Source: Chondrus crispus (Eukaryota; Rhodophyta; Florideophyceae; Gigartinales; Gigartinaceae). Taken from it: a DNA stretch of 64,000 nucleotides. Shown piece after piece: positions 20,258 through 31,330 of the stretch (position 1 is the stretch's first letter; the number at the start of each line of letters is the position of its first letter). The notes under the pieces are model-generated. The model was not told the DNA's origin. It saw only the letters and a list, made by a program, of their open reading frames with translations, and did not search any database. The position numbers and the translations under genes were made by a program. The stretch spans positions 494,733 to 558,732 of the forward strand of contig NW_005178992.1 in NCBI RefSeq assembly GCF_000350225.1, read 5' to 3'.

Positions 20258-21775
20258 GTGGCGAAATTCGCGTGCGCAGGCTCCCACGGGCATCAACGTG
20301 GTCGAGCCGCGCGAGACCGTCCAATCGGAAGAACCCGCCCTACCGTTGACGGACGAGGGGCCCGGGGACCTTGGGTTGACGGGGGAAGCCGGGGAGGACG
20401 CGTAGAGGCGTCGACGATCCTCCCCGTGCCAAGCCTCAATAAACAAGGCACCCCGTCGACCGCTTCGGTACGCGCGCCATCGCAGAGCCGAACGGACGAA
20501 GCGGCAATTTGCTTCTTCAAGAAGCAAAATTATAAGGTCACCGCAACGGTCGGACAACGACGCGCGATGATGCGCGCCATCACGCCGGTTCTAGATTCGG
20601 GCGCCGGCCCGAATCTAACCCACCTACGCTGTGTGGCAGAACCGTGGCGCGCTGCCATCCAGTCCGCGCGGAGCCCGCCGCTCATCGACGCTTCGAGTAA
20701 GCCGATGAAGGCCCTCGGCGAGCTCAAACTGTACGTCCGGATTGGTGAGTTCGTCGCGCGCGTACCGTTCTTGGTCGTCACCAACCTTGCGGTGGACTGT
20801 ATCATCGGAACCACGTTCCTGGATCGCCACGTGAAGGCGATCCTGCCACCGCAGAGGAGGGTGCTGTTCCATCATGCGCCGTTCGTAGCGCTGACGGGAG
20901 TCACACCCTCGAGGCACGACCGCAAGATGGCCTCGAGGGGACCGTCACAGCAGCTCCCGCAGGAGGAAAATTCGGCCGACCGGAAGCGCGCGCAGTTCCC
21001 GACGAACGTACCGTCACGGAAAATTCGCGTGGTGAAGGGGGTCACGATACCCCCGATGACCCAAGCGATGGTACGCGTCGCAACACCGGTTGGGGGGCTT
21101 TGCTTCCTGCAAAACCACCCCAAAACGGCGCATAAGAATTTATGCCTGATGGCCCAGGGGGTCATGGACCTCTTCCCGGGCGAGCCGTTTACGGTGCTTG
21201 TTAGCAACTTCGGAAGCCGCGCGGCCCACGTCCCCAAGCATACCGTTGTTGGTCTCGCGTTGCCATCCCCCACACACATCCTGACACTTGGCGTAGCGGC
21301 CCCCGGAGAGGCCGACGCTAAGGGAGGGGGAGGGAACAGAAATAATTCCTCGACCGCTACGGAGGAACAAGCGCGACGCGAACAACCAGTTACGGACGAT
21401 GGCAGAAGAAAATCCTCCACCGCTACGGAAGGATACGCGCGACGCGAAGAACCGGAAACGGGAGGAGGCGCGCGACGCGAAGAACCGGAAACGGACGACG
21501 CCCACAGTGGCAATCCCGCTAACGCGGATGAGCGGACCGATACGGACGCGGAGAAGACCCGCTCGTGGGAAGAAGACGTCCATATTTGTGCAGAAGACAG
21601 CACCGTCCGGTTTAATTCTCCCCGGTACTGTACTGCAGGACGCGGGGACCCATCGAGAGGACCCACGGACCCCGGTGAAGTACAAGCGCGCTACGCTGCG
21701 CAAGCTTCGCGACGCGCTCGACCGTGCTCGGACGAAATTAACCGCATCGCAAAAGCGGTACAAGGACGATTTTGA
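20258..21775 (+). CDS. Gypsy protease-containing region (fossil)
   Basis: The frame contains an aspartic-protease core (PVLDSGAGPNL, later VDCIIGTTFLDRH) of the retropepsin type, which in the family cuts the polyprotein. The later part is hydrophilic and repetitive. The frame is a piece of the element's pol and is not a complete polyprotein. Confidence 0.6.
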   Translation: MAKFACAGSHGHQRGRAARDRPIGRTRPTVDGRGARGPWVDGGSRGGRVEASTILPVPSLNKQGTPSTASVRAPSQSRTDEAAICFFKKQNYKVTATVGQRRAMMRAITPVLDSGAGPNLTHLRCVAEPWRAAIQSARSPPLIDASSKPMKALGELKLYVRIGEFVARVPFLVVTNLAVDCIIGTTFLDRHVKAILPPQRRVLFHHAPFVALTGVTPSRHDRKMASRGPSQQLPQEENSADRKRAQFPTNVPSRKIRVVKGVTIPPMTQAMVRVATPVGGLCFLQNHPKTAHKNLCLMAQGVMDLFPGEPFTVLVSNFGSRAAHVPKHTVVGLALPSPTHILTLGVAAPGEADAKGGGGNRNNSSTATEEQARREQPVTDDGRRKSSTATEGYARREEPETGGGARREEPETDDAHSGNPANADERTDTDAEKTRSWEEDVHICAEDSTVRFNSPRYCTAGRGDPSRGPTDPGEVQARYAAQASRRARPCSDEINRIAKAVQGRF

Positions 21776-22280
21776 CAAGAAGGTCCGCTTCCGTCCGGTC
21801 GTTGTGGCGGGCGATTTTGTCTACGTTGATCGCCCGCCCCGCCCGTTGACAAGCGTCGAGCGACGCACGCGTGCGCAAGGTACGGCCGGAACGGACGAGC
21901 TCTCTGTCAAACTACTACCGAAGACAGAGGGTCCGTTTCGCGTGCACTCCGCTACGGACACCACGGTCCTCATCGAGCAGGACGGCGTGGAAAATCGCGT
22001 GAGCATCGACCGCGTTACGAAGATGCCGCGCGGGCCGGGGGATACCGTCACCCCGGCCACATCGACCGAATCGGACGCACAAGCCGCAACGCCAAGAGCG
22101 GAGTACGTCGTTGACCGCATTGTCGGACACCGTACTACGCGCGGCGGGATCCACTACAAGGTCCGGTGGTATGGATATACCGCTTCGGACGACACTTACA
22201 AGCCCGCCGATGGGCTTCCGCAGCAGTTTATCGACCGGTATTGGCGCTCGCGCCAACAAGGATCAAGCGTGCATGCGTAG
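21640..22280 (+). CDS. Gypsy pol C-terminal tail with chromodomain (fossil)
   Basis: The frame ends in a chromodomain: EYVVDRIVGHRTTRGGIHYK, VRWYGYTASDDTYKPADGL. Before it lies the SH3-like integrase tail (GDFVYVDRPP; GPFRVHSATDTTVLI). In chromoviruses this tail steers integration toward marked chromatin. Only the tail of integrase is seen here. Confidence 0.72.
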
Positions 22281-23598
22281 CGCAAGTTTCGGCCGCTCTC
22301 GGTCGCACCGCTCGGACGCTCACTCGCGCAAAAGCCTCTGGGGAAAACAAGCCGCGCACGTGCTATGCAGCCCCGGCAGCCAGTCGCGTGTGACTGGGCA
22401 CCGCGAGGCAGTCCGTACCGGATGGATCCCGCGCAAATGGACGCAGATTCTTCCGAAATTGGCCAACCCTCCGGGAGGGTGGTCCACAATCGGAATTTCT
22501 CCCAAGCGTCCACGCGGATAGCTATCAGCCACGCCTGGCCGCACCGTTCGGATGATCGCGCTCGCACGCGCCTATGGAAATGGAGAACTGTACCGGGAAC
22601 CGGTACTTTGTATTGAGATGTATCGCGTTCGCCGACTTTTTAATTTAGTCGCGATTTGGGCTACGTTTTCCCCTCCCACGCTGCGGGAAAAAATCGTAGC
22701 CCGTTTCTGACAACGGCATCGCACTCCTGGGAGCATTCCGCGTCCGGTAGTGTCGCCTCGGGAAAACCGCATTCGGACATATTTGGAAACCAAATCGGTT
22801 TCTTCCCGTTTCTTTCGGTTTCTTTTGGTTTCTTTCAGTTTCCAAATGATGCTTTGGGAGACCGGTCGCAGAAAAGGGACATTCCGATCGGTTGATGCGC
22901 GTGAATCGCTGCGAGCGCACGAGGGAAGTTCTGGCGCACGTATCCGTGCCCTTCTGTGGCCGACTTCGGCCGCAAAGGACGGGAAAAAAGGGCGGACTTA
23001 TGAAAATTGGCCAGCCCTTCGGGGCAGGAGTGCGAAGACGGGGATTCTCATCCCAAACCGACCGTACGGAACTTGCGCGTGCTGTTGTCGAAGCGCGCTG
23101 GTGCGCTGGGGCGGTGAAGAACCGCCCGGGCGACAGTGTCGGCCCCCGTCCAGCTCGGCGGGGGCGGCAGCGAGGACTTTGGGTCGCGCACTGTACTCCG
23201 TGGGCACGCGCACCGCATCGGACGAATTAATCCGCGCGAACGCGGGCTCGGCCAACTCGGTGGCCCGCGGAGCCTCGCCGCGTTGGCTTCGCCACGGGTG
23301 TACCGCATGGGCCGATCGGCTCGACGCCGGAGCCCGACCAGGGCTCGACGGCGGACCGTATGGGCGCGCGGCGCTGACTTCGTCGTGACCGTCCGTTCTC
23401 GGTCTCCGGAGGAGGTACTGTACGGAAAAGTCGTCGCGGGTGGAGGAGTTGGGAATTTCGGGGGAGTGTTAGGAGGGAGTCAGGGGTTTCGGAGCGTCTC
23501 GCAGGAGGGAAATTGGACGACGCGCTTACCGATTCGGACGGGACAGCTGGCGAATCGACCGCCAGCTCGGAGTCGAGGCGGGAGAAAAGCCCGCCCGC
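22281..23598. other. Gypsy 3' internal region (fossil)
   Basis: GC-rich non-coding stretch between the chromodomain frame and the 3' LTR. It includes a (TTTCKGTTTCTTT)-like pyrimidine repeat at about 22795-22850. No supported gene is seen. Confidence 0.4.
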
Positions 23599-24383
23599 AC
23601 GCACGCGCTTCGGTCTTCGCATCGCGCGCGGAGGACAACAGAGAAACCGGAACGGAATCGCGTGGTCGGATGGGTGGTCGCTACGGGGACGTAGCGAAAG
23701 CTAAGGAAGGGGGTCTGTAGTATAACGACGGATGCGCGCGCGGGGAGATTATTAACAGTGCGGCCGTGCACGGTGGACACGTGGGCGGGTGTGCCCACGT
23801 GTAAGGAGCGCGCGCGTGCCGAGCGGTCGTAATCTGGCGTACGTGTACAGTAGTGCACGTGTCGGCCAAGCGGTAGTCTACCAGTATGACGCGTGTACGC
23901 TAGCACACGTGGCATCCGTGCGGTAGTCTGTAAGCAGCGCGTGTGTACAGTAGTACACACGTGTAGCTGCAGCGTCCGCGCGGTAATTAGGAATTGAGGC
24001 GCTAGTTTTTTAATTGTGTACAGTACCCGGCACGCACTAGGCGGCAGGTACTGTATACTGGGACAGGTGTCCGAGGCGTCCCTCTGAGGGGTTAAGACCT
24101 GACACCCGTCCCCACCAGTAAACTGGGGCAAGCTCGCCCCCGTCCCTTTCGCGCCTATATACGTCCGTTTCGGTTGTCTATCGCGCGCGATGGCTTCTAA
24201 CCCGTTACCGGTCGCTCCCGTTCACGCACCACGGGGCGACTGCGCGTAACCGGCCAGTGAGCCACTCCCTTTTCGCGAGCTCGTCCGATCGGTTACCGCG
24301 CGCCGCGCGTCTCGCGTCGCGAGCTCCCTCGGCTCATCCTCCGAGTCTCTCGCCCGCTAGGGTTTGAGGAGAGTTGTACCACA
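23599..24383 (+). repeat. Gypsy 3' LTR
   Basis: Pairs with 17409-18190. It ends GAGAGTTGTACCACA, directly followed by the resumed Copia sequence. Confidence 0.8.
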
Positions 24384-27300
24384 ACCTCCACCAACGCATA
24401 GCACAGCTGGAACATGCCCTAGCCATACACACTGCAGACACCAGCCCCCCCCGGTAAGACACATTTTCTCCTCGATTCCGCAGCGCACCCAACTCACGTC
24501 ACCAAACCCCACCCCAACCTCAAACCCACAACAGGCAAACTAACCCTCACCGCTACGGGCCAACCCTGCCCGATCACTCACCATGGAAAGACGACGATCT
24601 CAACGACGCCTAAGCACGTCACCACCAACACAGTGTGCGCCCCAAAACTCCGCCAGAACCTCCTCTCCGTCCACGACCTAACGCGCTACGGCCATATCAC
24701 CTTCACCAAAGACCACGCAACGCTGCACGACCCAACACCACTGCCCCCGGCGATCCTCACAGCCGAATTTCATCAAGGTTTATACCGCCTCGACACTCGC
24801 TCACTGCACCTTCCTCCCCAACGGGCCATAGGACGTGTGCTAGCAGCCCGAGGCACACCCTACAAGAAAACAACCAAGACGTGCAATAAACCCCCACCTC
24901 TACCCACCCCAGCGCGTACCAAACAACTTCCACCACCTTCTCCCCGACGCCCCACACCGCCCTAAACCACCCCACCATCAAAACCAACCAAACTGCACCT
25001 CCCTCCACGCACACCGCAACAAATCCGACAACAAGCGCACGAACCAACAACACCGCCAAGACCCAACGCACAACAAACCATGCACGAGTGGCACCTCAAG
25101 CTTGGACAACTTCGTCCCCGATCCATAGCAACAATGGCCAAGCACGGCATGCTTCCCATCCTACCCAAAGCACTCCAACACAACCCTCCCAAGCTCTCGT
25201 GCGCCGGCTGTATTGACGGCAAAACCGCAGCAGCCCCACACAAGCGCGCTGTACACACTACAACAGCCGGACAAAGCCTCTCCTCCGACGTCTGCGGACC
25301 GTTCTCCCTACCGTCAATGCAAAAGAACAAATACTTCATGACGGTGCTCGACACCACCACACGATACCTGGTCGTAGCATTCCTCAACAACCGAGCACAA
25401 GTACCAGCCAACCTCACAACAGCCATAGAATCAATCGCAAGCTCAACCGGACGATACCCGCACACTGTAACGACCGACAACGCGCGTAAGTACACATCCA
25501 AATATATGCAACAGTTCCTGGCACAACGTGGCATCCAATTCAAACCATCCACACCCTACACCCCCCAGGAAAACTCCTTAGCAGAAAGAATCAACCGCAC
25601 CATCATGAACGCTGCCCGTGCAGCCCTCACCCACAGCCAACTTCCCCAAGCGTACTGGGAGGACGCAGTACGTGACGCTGTATTCAAATACAACATGAGT
25701 TACCACCATGTGGTACAAAACATACCACACACAATCTGGCATGGTGCACCTCCAGCCATCGACAAAATCTTCATATTTGGCCAACTTGGCTCTGTCCCCA
25801 TACTCAAAACGCCAAAACATAAGCTGCAAACGCGCGCCCACACCGCCCGTTACATGTACGGCATGGACGTCGCACACGTCAAGGTATTCAACCTCAACAC
25901 GCGCAGCTACCAAACTGTACGCACCAACAATTTTCACCCATACACTAAGCACTCCGACCCCACGCGCACCACCAACGCCGCATTAGCAGCACAGCAACAG
26001 CGGAGCAGCATCCCGCTAACCATCACCCCAACCACGACTCCCCCCCGGACTCGCCAACAAGCAAACAAATACCCGGACGCGCGCGAATGGGGCACAGCAC
26101 ACAATGCTGAACTGTACCAACTCGATCTCACACAAGCAACAGATTGGAACGTGAGCGCGCAACTCCCGCCACGCAATGAGATCATACCGATGACCATGAC
26201 GTACCGATACAAAGCGATAGAAACCGATCCCACCAACGTCAAACGCAAAGCCAGATGCTCCGTCCGGGGCGACGTCATGCTCCCAGACATCCACTATGAC
26301 CAACACAAAGTCGCCACATTCATGGCGGAAAAGACCACAGTACGAATCTTTTTCGCACTCGCAGCAGCGCACCCCATGCACCTGGAACACTTCGACATCA
26401 CAGGAGCGTATCTGCATGAAGCATACGAACACGACACCCCAGTATATATCTGGCAACCCAAGCGTTTCGACGGCTCATACAAACACGAGGCCGCAGCCGG
26501 GCAACTGAAAGGAAACGTCTATGGAACACCACCTGCGGCACACACATACATAACAAAACTCCACGCGCACCTCAAACAACACGGCTACAAGCAAGCCAAA
26601 TCCGACCCCTCGCTCTTTTACAAACGTACCCAAAACTACGTCATCCTCATAGCCGTCAGTATGAACGACTTTCTGGCAGCCGCCAGCACACAAGCCCTGA
26701 ACGACGACTTCCACCAAATACTACAGGCCAAGTACAAAGCCAAACGACTCGGGAAACCCACGTCATACCTCAACTGGGACGTATCCTACACCCCGGAAGG
26801 CATACACCTATGCCAGCGACAACACATCCAACATGTCGTGCAGTACATCAACATGCAGGACGCCGCACCACACCCGACCCCATACGCTGATGGAGCAACA
26901 GTAGACCCACCCAGGCCCGCAGAAACACCGAACAACACCATCAGCGAACACTACAGAAAGGCACTAGGCGAAATCCGATACATAGCAGACTGCACCCGCC
27001 CAGACATTAGCTACGCCACAGCGGCACTGGCACGCGCAACACACTGCCCCACGCAACGCCACTGGAACTTCCTCAAGCGCACAGTCCGGTATCTGTTAGG
27101 AACATCAACACATGGCATCCTACTACCACGTAACCCAACAGCACCGGCCCTCATAAGCTATGCGGACGCCGATATCGCCAACGACACAGTATCCCGCAAA
27201 TCCATCTCCGGAGCAGTCTCCCAAGTATACGGCGGCACCGTGCACTGGCTGTCCAAACAACAGCCTCTCGTAGCACAGTCCACATGCGAGGCTGAATACA

Positions 27301-27762
27301 TCTCTGCAGCCGAGACGGCCCAAATAACGGTATGGATCGGCAACCTGCTAACGGAACTAGGTTACCGCCAACACCAACCCACCACATTGTGCATGGACAA
27401 CGCTGCAGCCATCACCATAGCACGAAACACAGCGCCCACAAAACGACGCAAATGCATAGATATACGATATCACTTGCTCCAAGACCTCACCCACCACCAA
27501 GCAATCACCCTTAAGCACGTAACAAGCCGGCGCATGTACGCCGACATCATGACCAAACCGCTGAAGCCAATGCCATTCAACGAACACCGTGCCAACCTCC
27601 GCGTCCAACCCCCATGCCACCAAGTACAGTTTGACCTCACCCCCACCGTCATAGGCCCGCAAACCGCGCGTCAGGGGGACTGTGATGACCCACGAAATGA
27701 AGATCGTCGACGCGCGGTTCACAGGCATGACACCCCAACCGCTCTGATGGTCCTGTAGCAGG
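24384..27762 (+). CDS. Copia pol region: integrase, reverse transcriptase, RNase H (fossil)
   Basis: After the Gypsy element, Copia coding resumes with protease/pre-integrase-like pieces. A long frame (25080-27758) then holds, in order, the GAG-pre-integrase zinc motif (HEWHLKLGQLRPRSI...CAGCIDGK), the integrase core (SSDVCGPF; TTDNARKYTSKYM; PYTPQENSLAERINRT), the Copia reverse transcriptase, and RNase H (SYADADIANDTVSRKSISG; STCEAEYISAAETAQ; CMDNAAAITIARN). The order is diagnostic of Copia/Pseudoviridae. Some parts look altered relative to functional relatives. Confidence 0.85.
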
Positions 27763-27897
27763 TGATCACCCACAAGCCAGCCACAGACTAGACCACACCA
27801 TTTGAGGTAGATAGCAGCGCCAGGACCGAATAAAAGCGCGCCGTCGGCCGCCCCGCCGCTGCGGGACGACCGGAGGCACGAAACTTACTTCGTCACA
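27763..27897 (+). repeat. Copia 3' LTR
   Basis: 135 bp, TG...CA, partner of 16215-16349. Confidence 0.88.
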
Positions 27898-28108
27898 CAG
27901 TGCTTGAACATTCTTGTAGCTTCCTTGTTCGATGGAAGCGGTGGTACTGGCAGGACCGTTTCGGATACAGTAGGTTCTGTGGGCCAGGGGCAGGGATTTC
28001 ATATGTTAGAAACGAAAGGGTTTGATGCAGAGCCGGAAGCGTATCCATATCAACTACGAGAAATCGAGCAACATGGTGCAGGGCCCTCCTCGATAGCGTA
28101 GTGTACAA
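27898..28108 (-). pseudogene. Hypothetical protein interrupted by the Copia insertion (upstream half)
   Basis: The minus-strand frame reads ALHHVARFLVVDMDTLPALH, then QTLSFLTYEIPAPGPQNL, and reaches the 3' LTR edge. It lies in the right place and orientation to be the upstream part of the gene at 15640-16212. No family is recognised. The start may be the ATG near 28108. Confidence 0.35.
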
Positions 28109-29484
28109 GTTGAGAAAACGTCTAGCTTACGGGCAAGGTAGGACTACAAGTGGATGGGGAGCACAGCAGAGCGAGTGTTGCCGATTCCGAGTGCATGGGG
28201 GAAAGTAGGACGGCGAAAAAGGTTGAAGAGTAAACGATAAATTTGAAAGAAAAAACAGAAGGTAGTTGATGGACGGGGGAGGAGGGAGTGGGGGATGCGG
28301 GAGTAATTGAATAAGGAAAACATAAGGGGTGAGGGTGGGGTGTGTCCTGGAGGAGGGACGCCAGTGAGAGGGAGGTAGCAGTACAGTATATGGGGACGCA
28401 GAGGCGAGGTACTGAAGGGTAAATTACCTTGACCACGCGCAAACGGCAAAACTGGGTTTCGTGTGCGTCTTCCCCACACTGACTGACTCTTTTCTTTGCC
28501 GTCGCAAATATTTCGACTACGTCACGCTCAAACCACAAATCACAGCGCCGTTACATCCCGCAATGCATATGTATCACGTGCACAATTACTTTTGGCTTTC
28601 TCCCCGCATTCTATTTTTATCATATTTTTACAGACACTCTTTCTTTCTCTGCTCCCCTCATCTCTCCACTCCCGGTTCCTCTCTAGGCAGCATCTGGCCC
28701 CCCTCCGTGTCATTTCGCCTCTACTCCTTGCCATATTTCAAAACACCCTGTCCTCCGTCTTCGTCTCGCTGACGAGCCGATGTGCAAACCGATCTCCTGC
28801 AAACGTCGGAATCGCCATTGGCGGTGGCCGCCTCGCCATTAACGAAGTCACGCACCGCGCAGACGTTCTCAACGCTGCTGCCCTTTCCATCAATTTTTAC
28901 GAGGGGTGCACTGGTCGTCTTAGAATCAACGTACCCTGGTAGGCTTTGTCCTATGCTCCGTTCAAAAAGAATATGAAGAGAATTCGCGCCTCGTCCCCAT
29001 TCCCAAGCAATCGCCTTCGTCGATTCATAATTTGTCAACTTCATGGCTGCCTAACTGCTTATCTGGTTCTTTCGTTTTTGCGTACTATGTTAGCACTGTG
29101 TGCTTGTAGAGCAATTTGTCATAGTAGAATTACGAGACTTCTATGGCGATTTCTTGGGCTGGGCCACTGTTGCTACACAGACAAGGCCTGCGGTCCCAAA
29201 ATGTCGATTTCAACTTACGGGCACCCTAGCTCTGTCGTGATGATAAGCTTGGTATCAAGCATGTGAATGTAGGTAACGATGACTTGAATGGCATCCTGGA
29301 GATGCTTGTGAGTATTTTATTAATGAAGCAATGTTCAAGTGCTGAATTTATGCAAGGCGATTCTAGTCACGAAGATTTAAATTTCCAAAGTCAAGTGAGT
29401 TTTGCCCCTCAAAACCTGTAGTAGAGTTGATGCATTTCGACAAACCGAAGACTTTGAACCGATCGATACTCACTAACGATTTCG
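28109..29484. other. Mostly non-coding; one weak minus-strand ORF
   Basis: 28150-28440 is purine-rich on the plus strand. A minus-strand frame at 29044-28721 starts MKLTNYESTKAIAWEWGRGA and reads SIGQSLPGYVDSKTTSAPLV. It looks coding in composition but is unrecognised. From 29100 to 29484 nothing is seen. Confidence 0.3.
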
Positions 29485-31035
29485 TCATTGTTTCCTAGCC
29501 CCCAAACTTGCACGAACATTCCTTTTCGTGGCATTTAAAGCACGAATTTGAGCTTCGATATCTTCAAGATTCTCATCTGAGCCGACAGAATTTTGTGACG
29601 TGTCGCCTGAGTGCTCAGAGCTGCCGGACTCGAAGGTAGGGACCCTGCGACTACTTTTTGTTCCCGGGGTCTTAGGAGTGGCCGTGGGAAGCGTGTCTGA
29701 GTGCGACGTGACTATTACCTGTTTGTTACTTTTCTGTGATGTGCCGTTGCGACGCGGGCTTGGAAAAAGCGGCGCGGGTTGAGGACGTGCTGGTGGTGCG
29801 AGAGCTTTAGTTGCACAGTTCACAGAAGGGAGCTGTGTAGATAGGACGTGTCTTACTTCTGCTATTCCTTGTCTGAGCACATTTCGAGATCTTTTCACTC
29901 TTTCGTCTGTGACTCAGTGATTTGCGATCTTTGAGCGTTTTTCCGTTCAGATTTATGCCAGTCAAAGCTGATCGAATGAGAGATGAAGCAGCATTTTGGG
30001 GGGACGGAGATTGGTGGAATGGGTTCAGAATATGGATCCCCGTTGTGAAGAGGTGGTATGGGTACTGCAGAAGCTGGAGATCCATCTTCAAAATTCGCAT
30101 CATGAACAATTTGTGCTGCTGTACCTGTAAGTAGCGATCTTCCTTTTGAACCGCTCGGGACTTCTGCAGTGCTCCCTCCGGGCACCTTCTTGCCAGAGCG
30201 TCGTGCAGTATTCATCTTTTGTTCTATTAGCTTACGGACTGCCCAATTTCTTTGCGCTTGGTTGAAGACGCGCCACATGCGTTCAGGACGTGAGGAAAAA
30301 TGGAAAACAATATTTTCTATCTGCTGATATAGCTGGGGGCTATGTAGATTGTTTTGACATTCGTGAAGCTGCTTCTTCCCATAATCATTGAGAATATTGG
30401 CTCGGAGCATGTCACTGATAGACCTTTTTGCTGCCTTGTTTCTCTGTATGTTTTGTCAAGGAGTCGTCGAACCAAAGGTACTGCATTGCAACATTGTTTC
30501 CATGTTTGCGATTGTCATCAGCAATATATTCTCCCAACTTCTGACAAACGTTGATGTATCTATTGGTGTCCCTGATCTTGTTGCCGGTAGGCATACTGTC
30601 TGTGCAACTCATATCCCGCTTCGAGCGCTCTATGATTGCTTCCGGGATTGGATCAGGGCCCTTTGTAGAGACATGAGGCGGCATTTTCGAGATGGTATTT
30701 TGCATTGGTGAGGTGACTTGATGGTACGGCAGCATGGGAATGCCCTGATGCAACATCGGTGATGCTGATGTGATAAATGTCGATATGGGTTGCGCCGGTG
30801 AGGCTGTAGGCGGCGTGTGAGTAGACTTCAGATTGGTCTGCACAGGAAGAGGCGCTAGTAGGGTCGGGGGTAGGCGATGGGATAAATTTGCTTTGGGAAC
30901 ATGATCCCCGGTGGCAGCCGAAGTCGGCATGACAAATATGCTTTTGGTCACACTCTTGGGCACCACTGTTCGTCGAGAGTCTCGACTTCGACTTCTTGGA
31001 AGCGGGGATTGGACTCCAAATCGTTTGAAGTACAA
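29485..31035 (-). pseudogene. Divergent partner gene of the CMC transposon, frame-broken
   Basis: Three successive minus-strand frames (31035-30412, 30410-29895, 29898-29485) abut and read like one protein of about 515 residues. The first has a Pro/Ser-rich N-terminal half and MPTGNKIRDTNRYINVCQKL. The second has SISDMLRANILNDYGKKQLH and ERMWRVFNQAQRNWAVRKLI, a helical region. The third is a Ser/Thr-rich tail ending DIEAQIRALNATKRNVRASL. Two frame changes separate them. The gene is transcribed away from the transposase with only a few hundred bases between starts, as in two-gene CACTA-type elements, where the second protein binds the ends. That function is inferred from position only. Confidence 0.45.
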
Positions 31036-31330
31036 CTAATATCTGAGCTTCCGCTTCAAGCGTTTATGGTTTTGTGATCTTCATGCTCCAGCCTACACAG
31101 AATTTTACGCAACTTTTTTTCGCTTGGATATGTTTCGTTTCGCTCTTATGGACCACTAATCTAATTTTGCGATGCTCTACCTCTAGGTATATGATCGTGT
31201 ACTTCGCTATGATTTCGATCATTATTAGAGGGCTTCATTCCACGTTACTGACTTTCGATCTACTTGGGATGATCGGGAGATATATCTGCCTGGCAGAGTA
31301 TCGATGTGCCTGCCGGCCTCCGGGAAAACC
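31036..31330. promoter_or_regulatory. Probable divergent promoter region
   Basis: Short AT-richer interval between the diverging partner gene and the transposase frame. No TATA element is placed with confidence. Confidence 0.3.

Larger units (their letters stand above)
17409..24383 (+). mobile_element. Ty3/Gypsy chromodomain-type LTR retrotransposon nested in Copia (fossil)
   Basis: Two long LTRs (about 17409-18190 and 23599-24383) are nearly identical except for one short patch and a few bases, so it is recent and younger than its Copia host. Parts on the plus strand: a gag-like frame (18300-19852), a segment with CRFCLDLTH-type cysteines, a retroviral-type aspartic protease (VLDSGAGPNL; IIGTTFLD), and a C-terminal pol tail ending in a chromodomain. 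No reverse transcriptase, RNase H or integrase catalytic core is recognised. It looks incomplete and broken, presumably non-autonomous. Confidence 0.85.
16215..27897 (+). mobile_element. Copia LTR retrotransposon, interrupted by a Gypsy element (fossil)
   Basis: Short 135-bp LTRs (16215-16349 and 27763-27897) start TG and end CA, contain AATAAAA, and differ at about three positions, so the insertion is young. Parts on the plus strand: gag with a Cys/His knuckle, then GAG-pre-integrase, integrase, reverse transcriptase and RNase H in Copia order. A Gypsy element has inserted in the gag-pol junction region. The element looks broken, by that insertion and probably a few other changes. Flanking 5-mers (GGGTG/CAGTG) are not a perfect target duplication. 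Confidence 0.9.

Noticed and set aside
20872-21666. Minus-strand ORFs inside the Gypsy element
   Set aside because: Shadows of the plus-strand protease-containing frame in GC-rich DNA.
28122-28538. Minus-strand ORF rich in Ser/Pro/Leu
   Set aside because: It translates a purine/pyrimidine-skewed tract and shows no conserved pattern.
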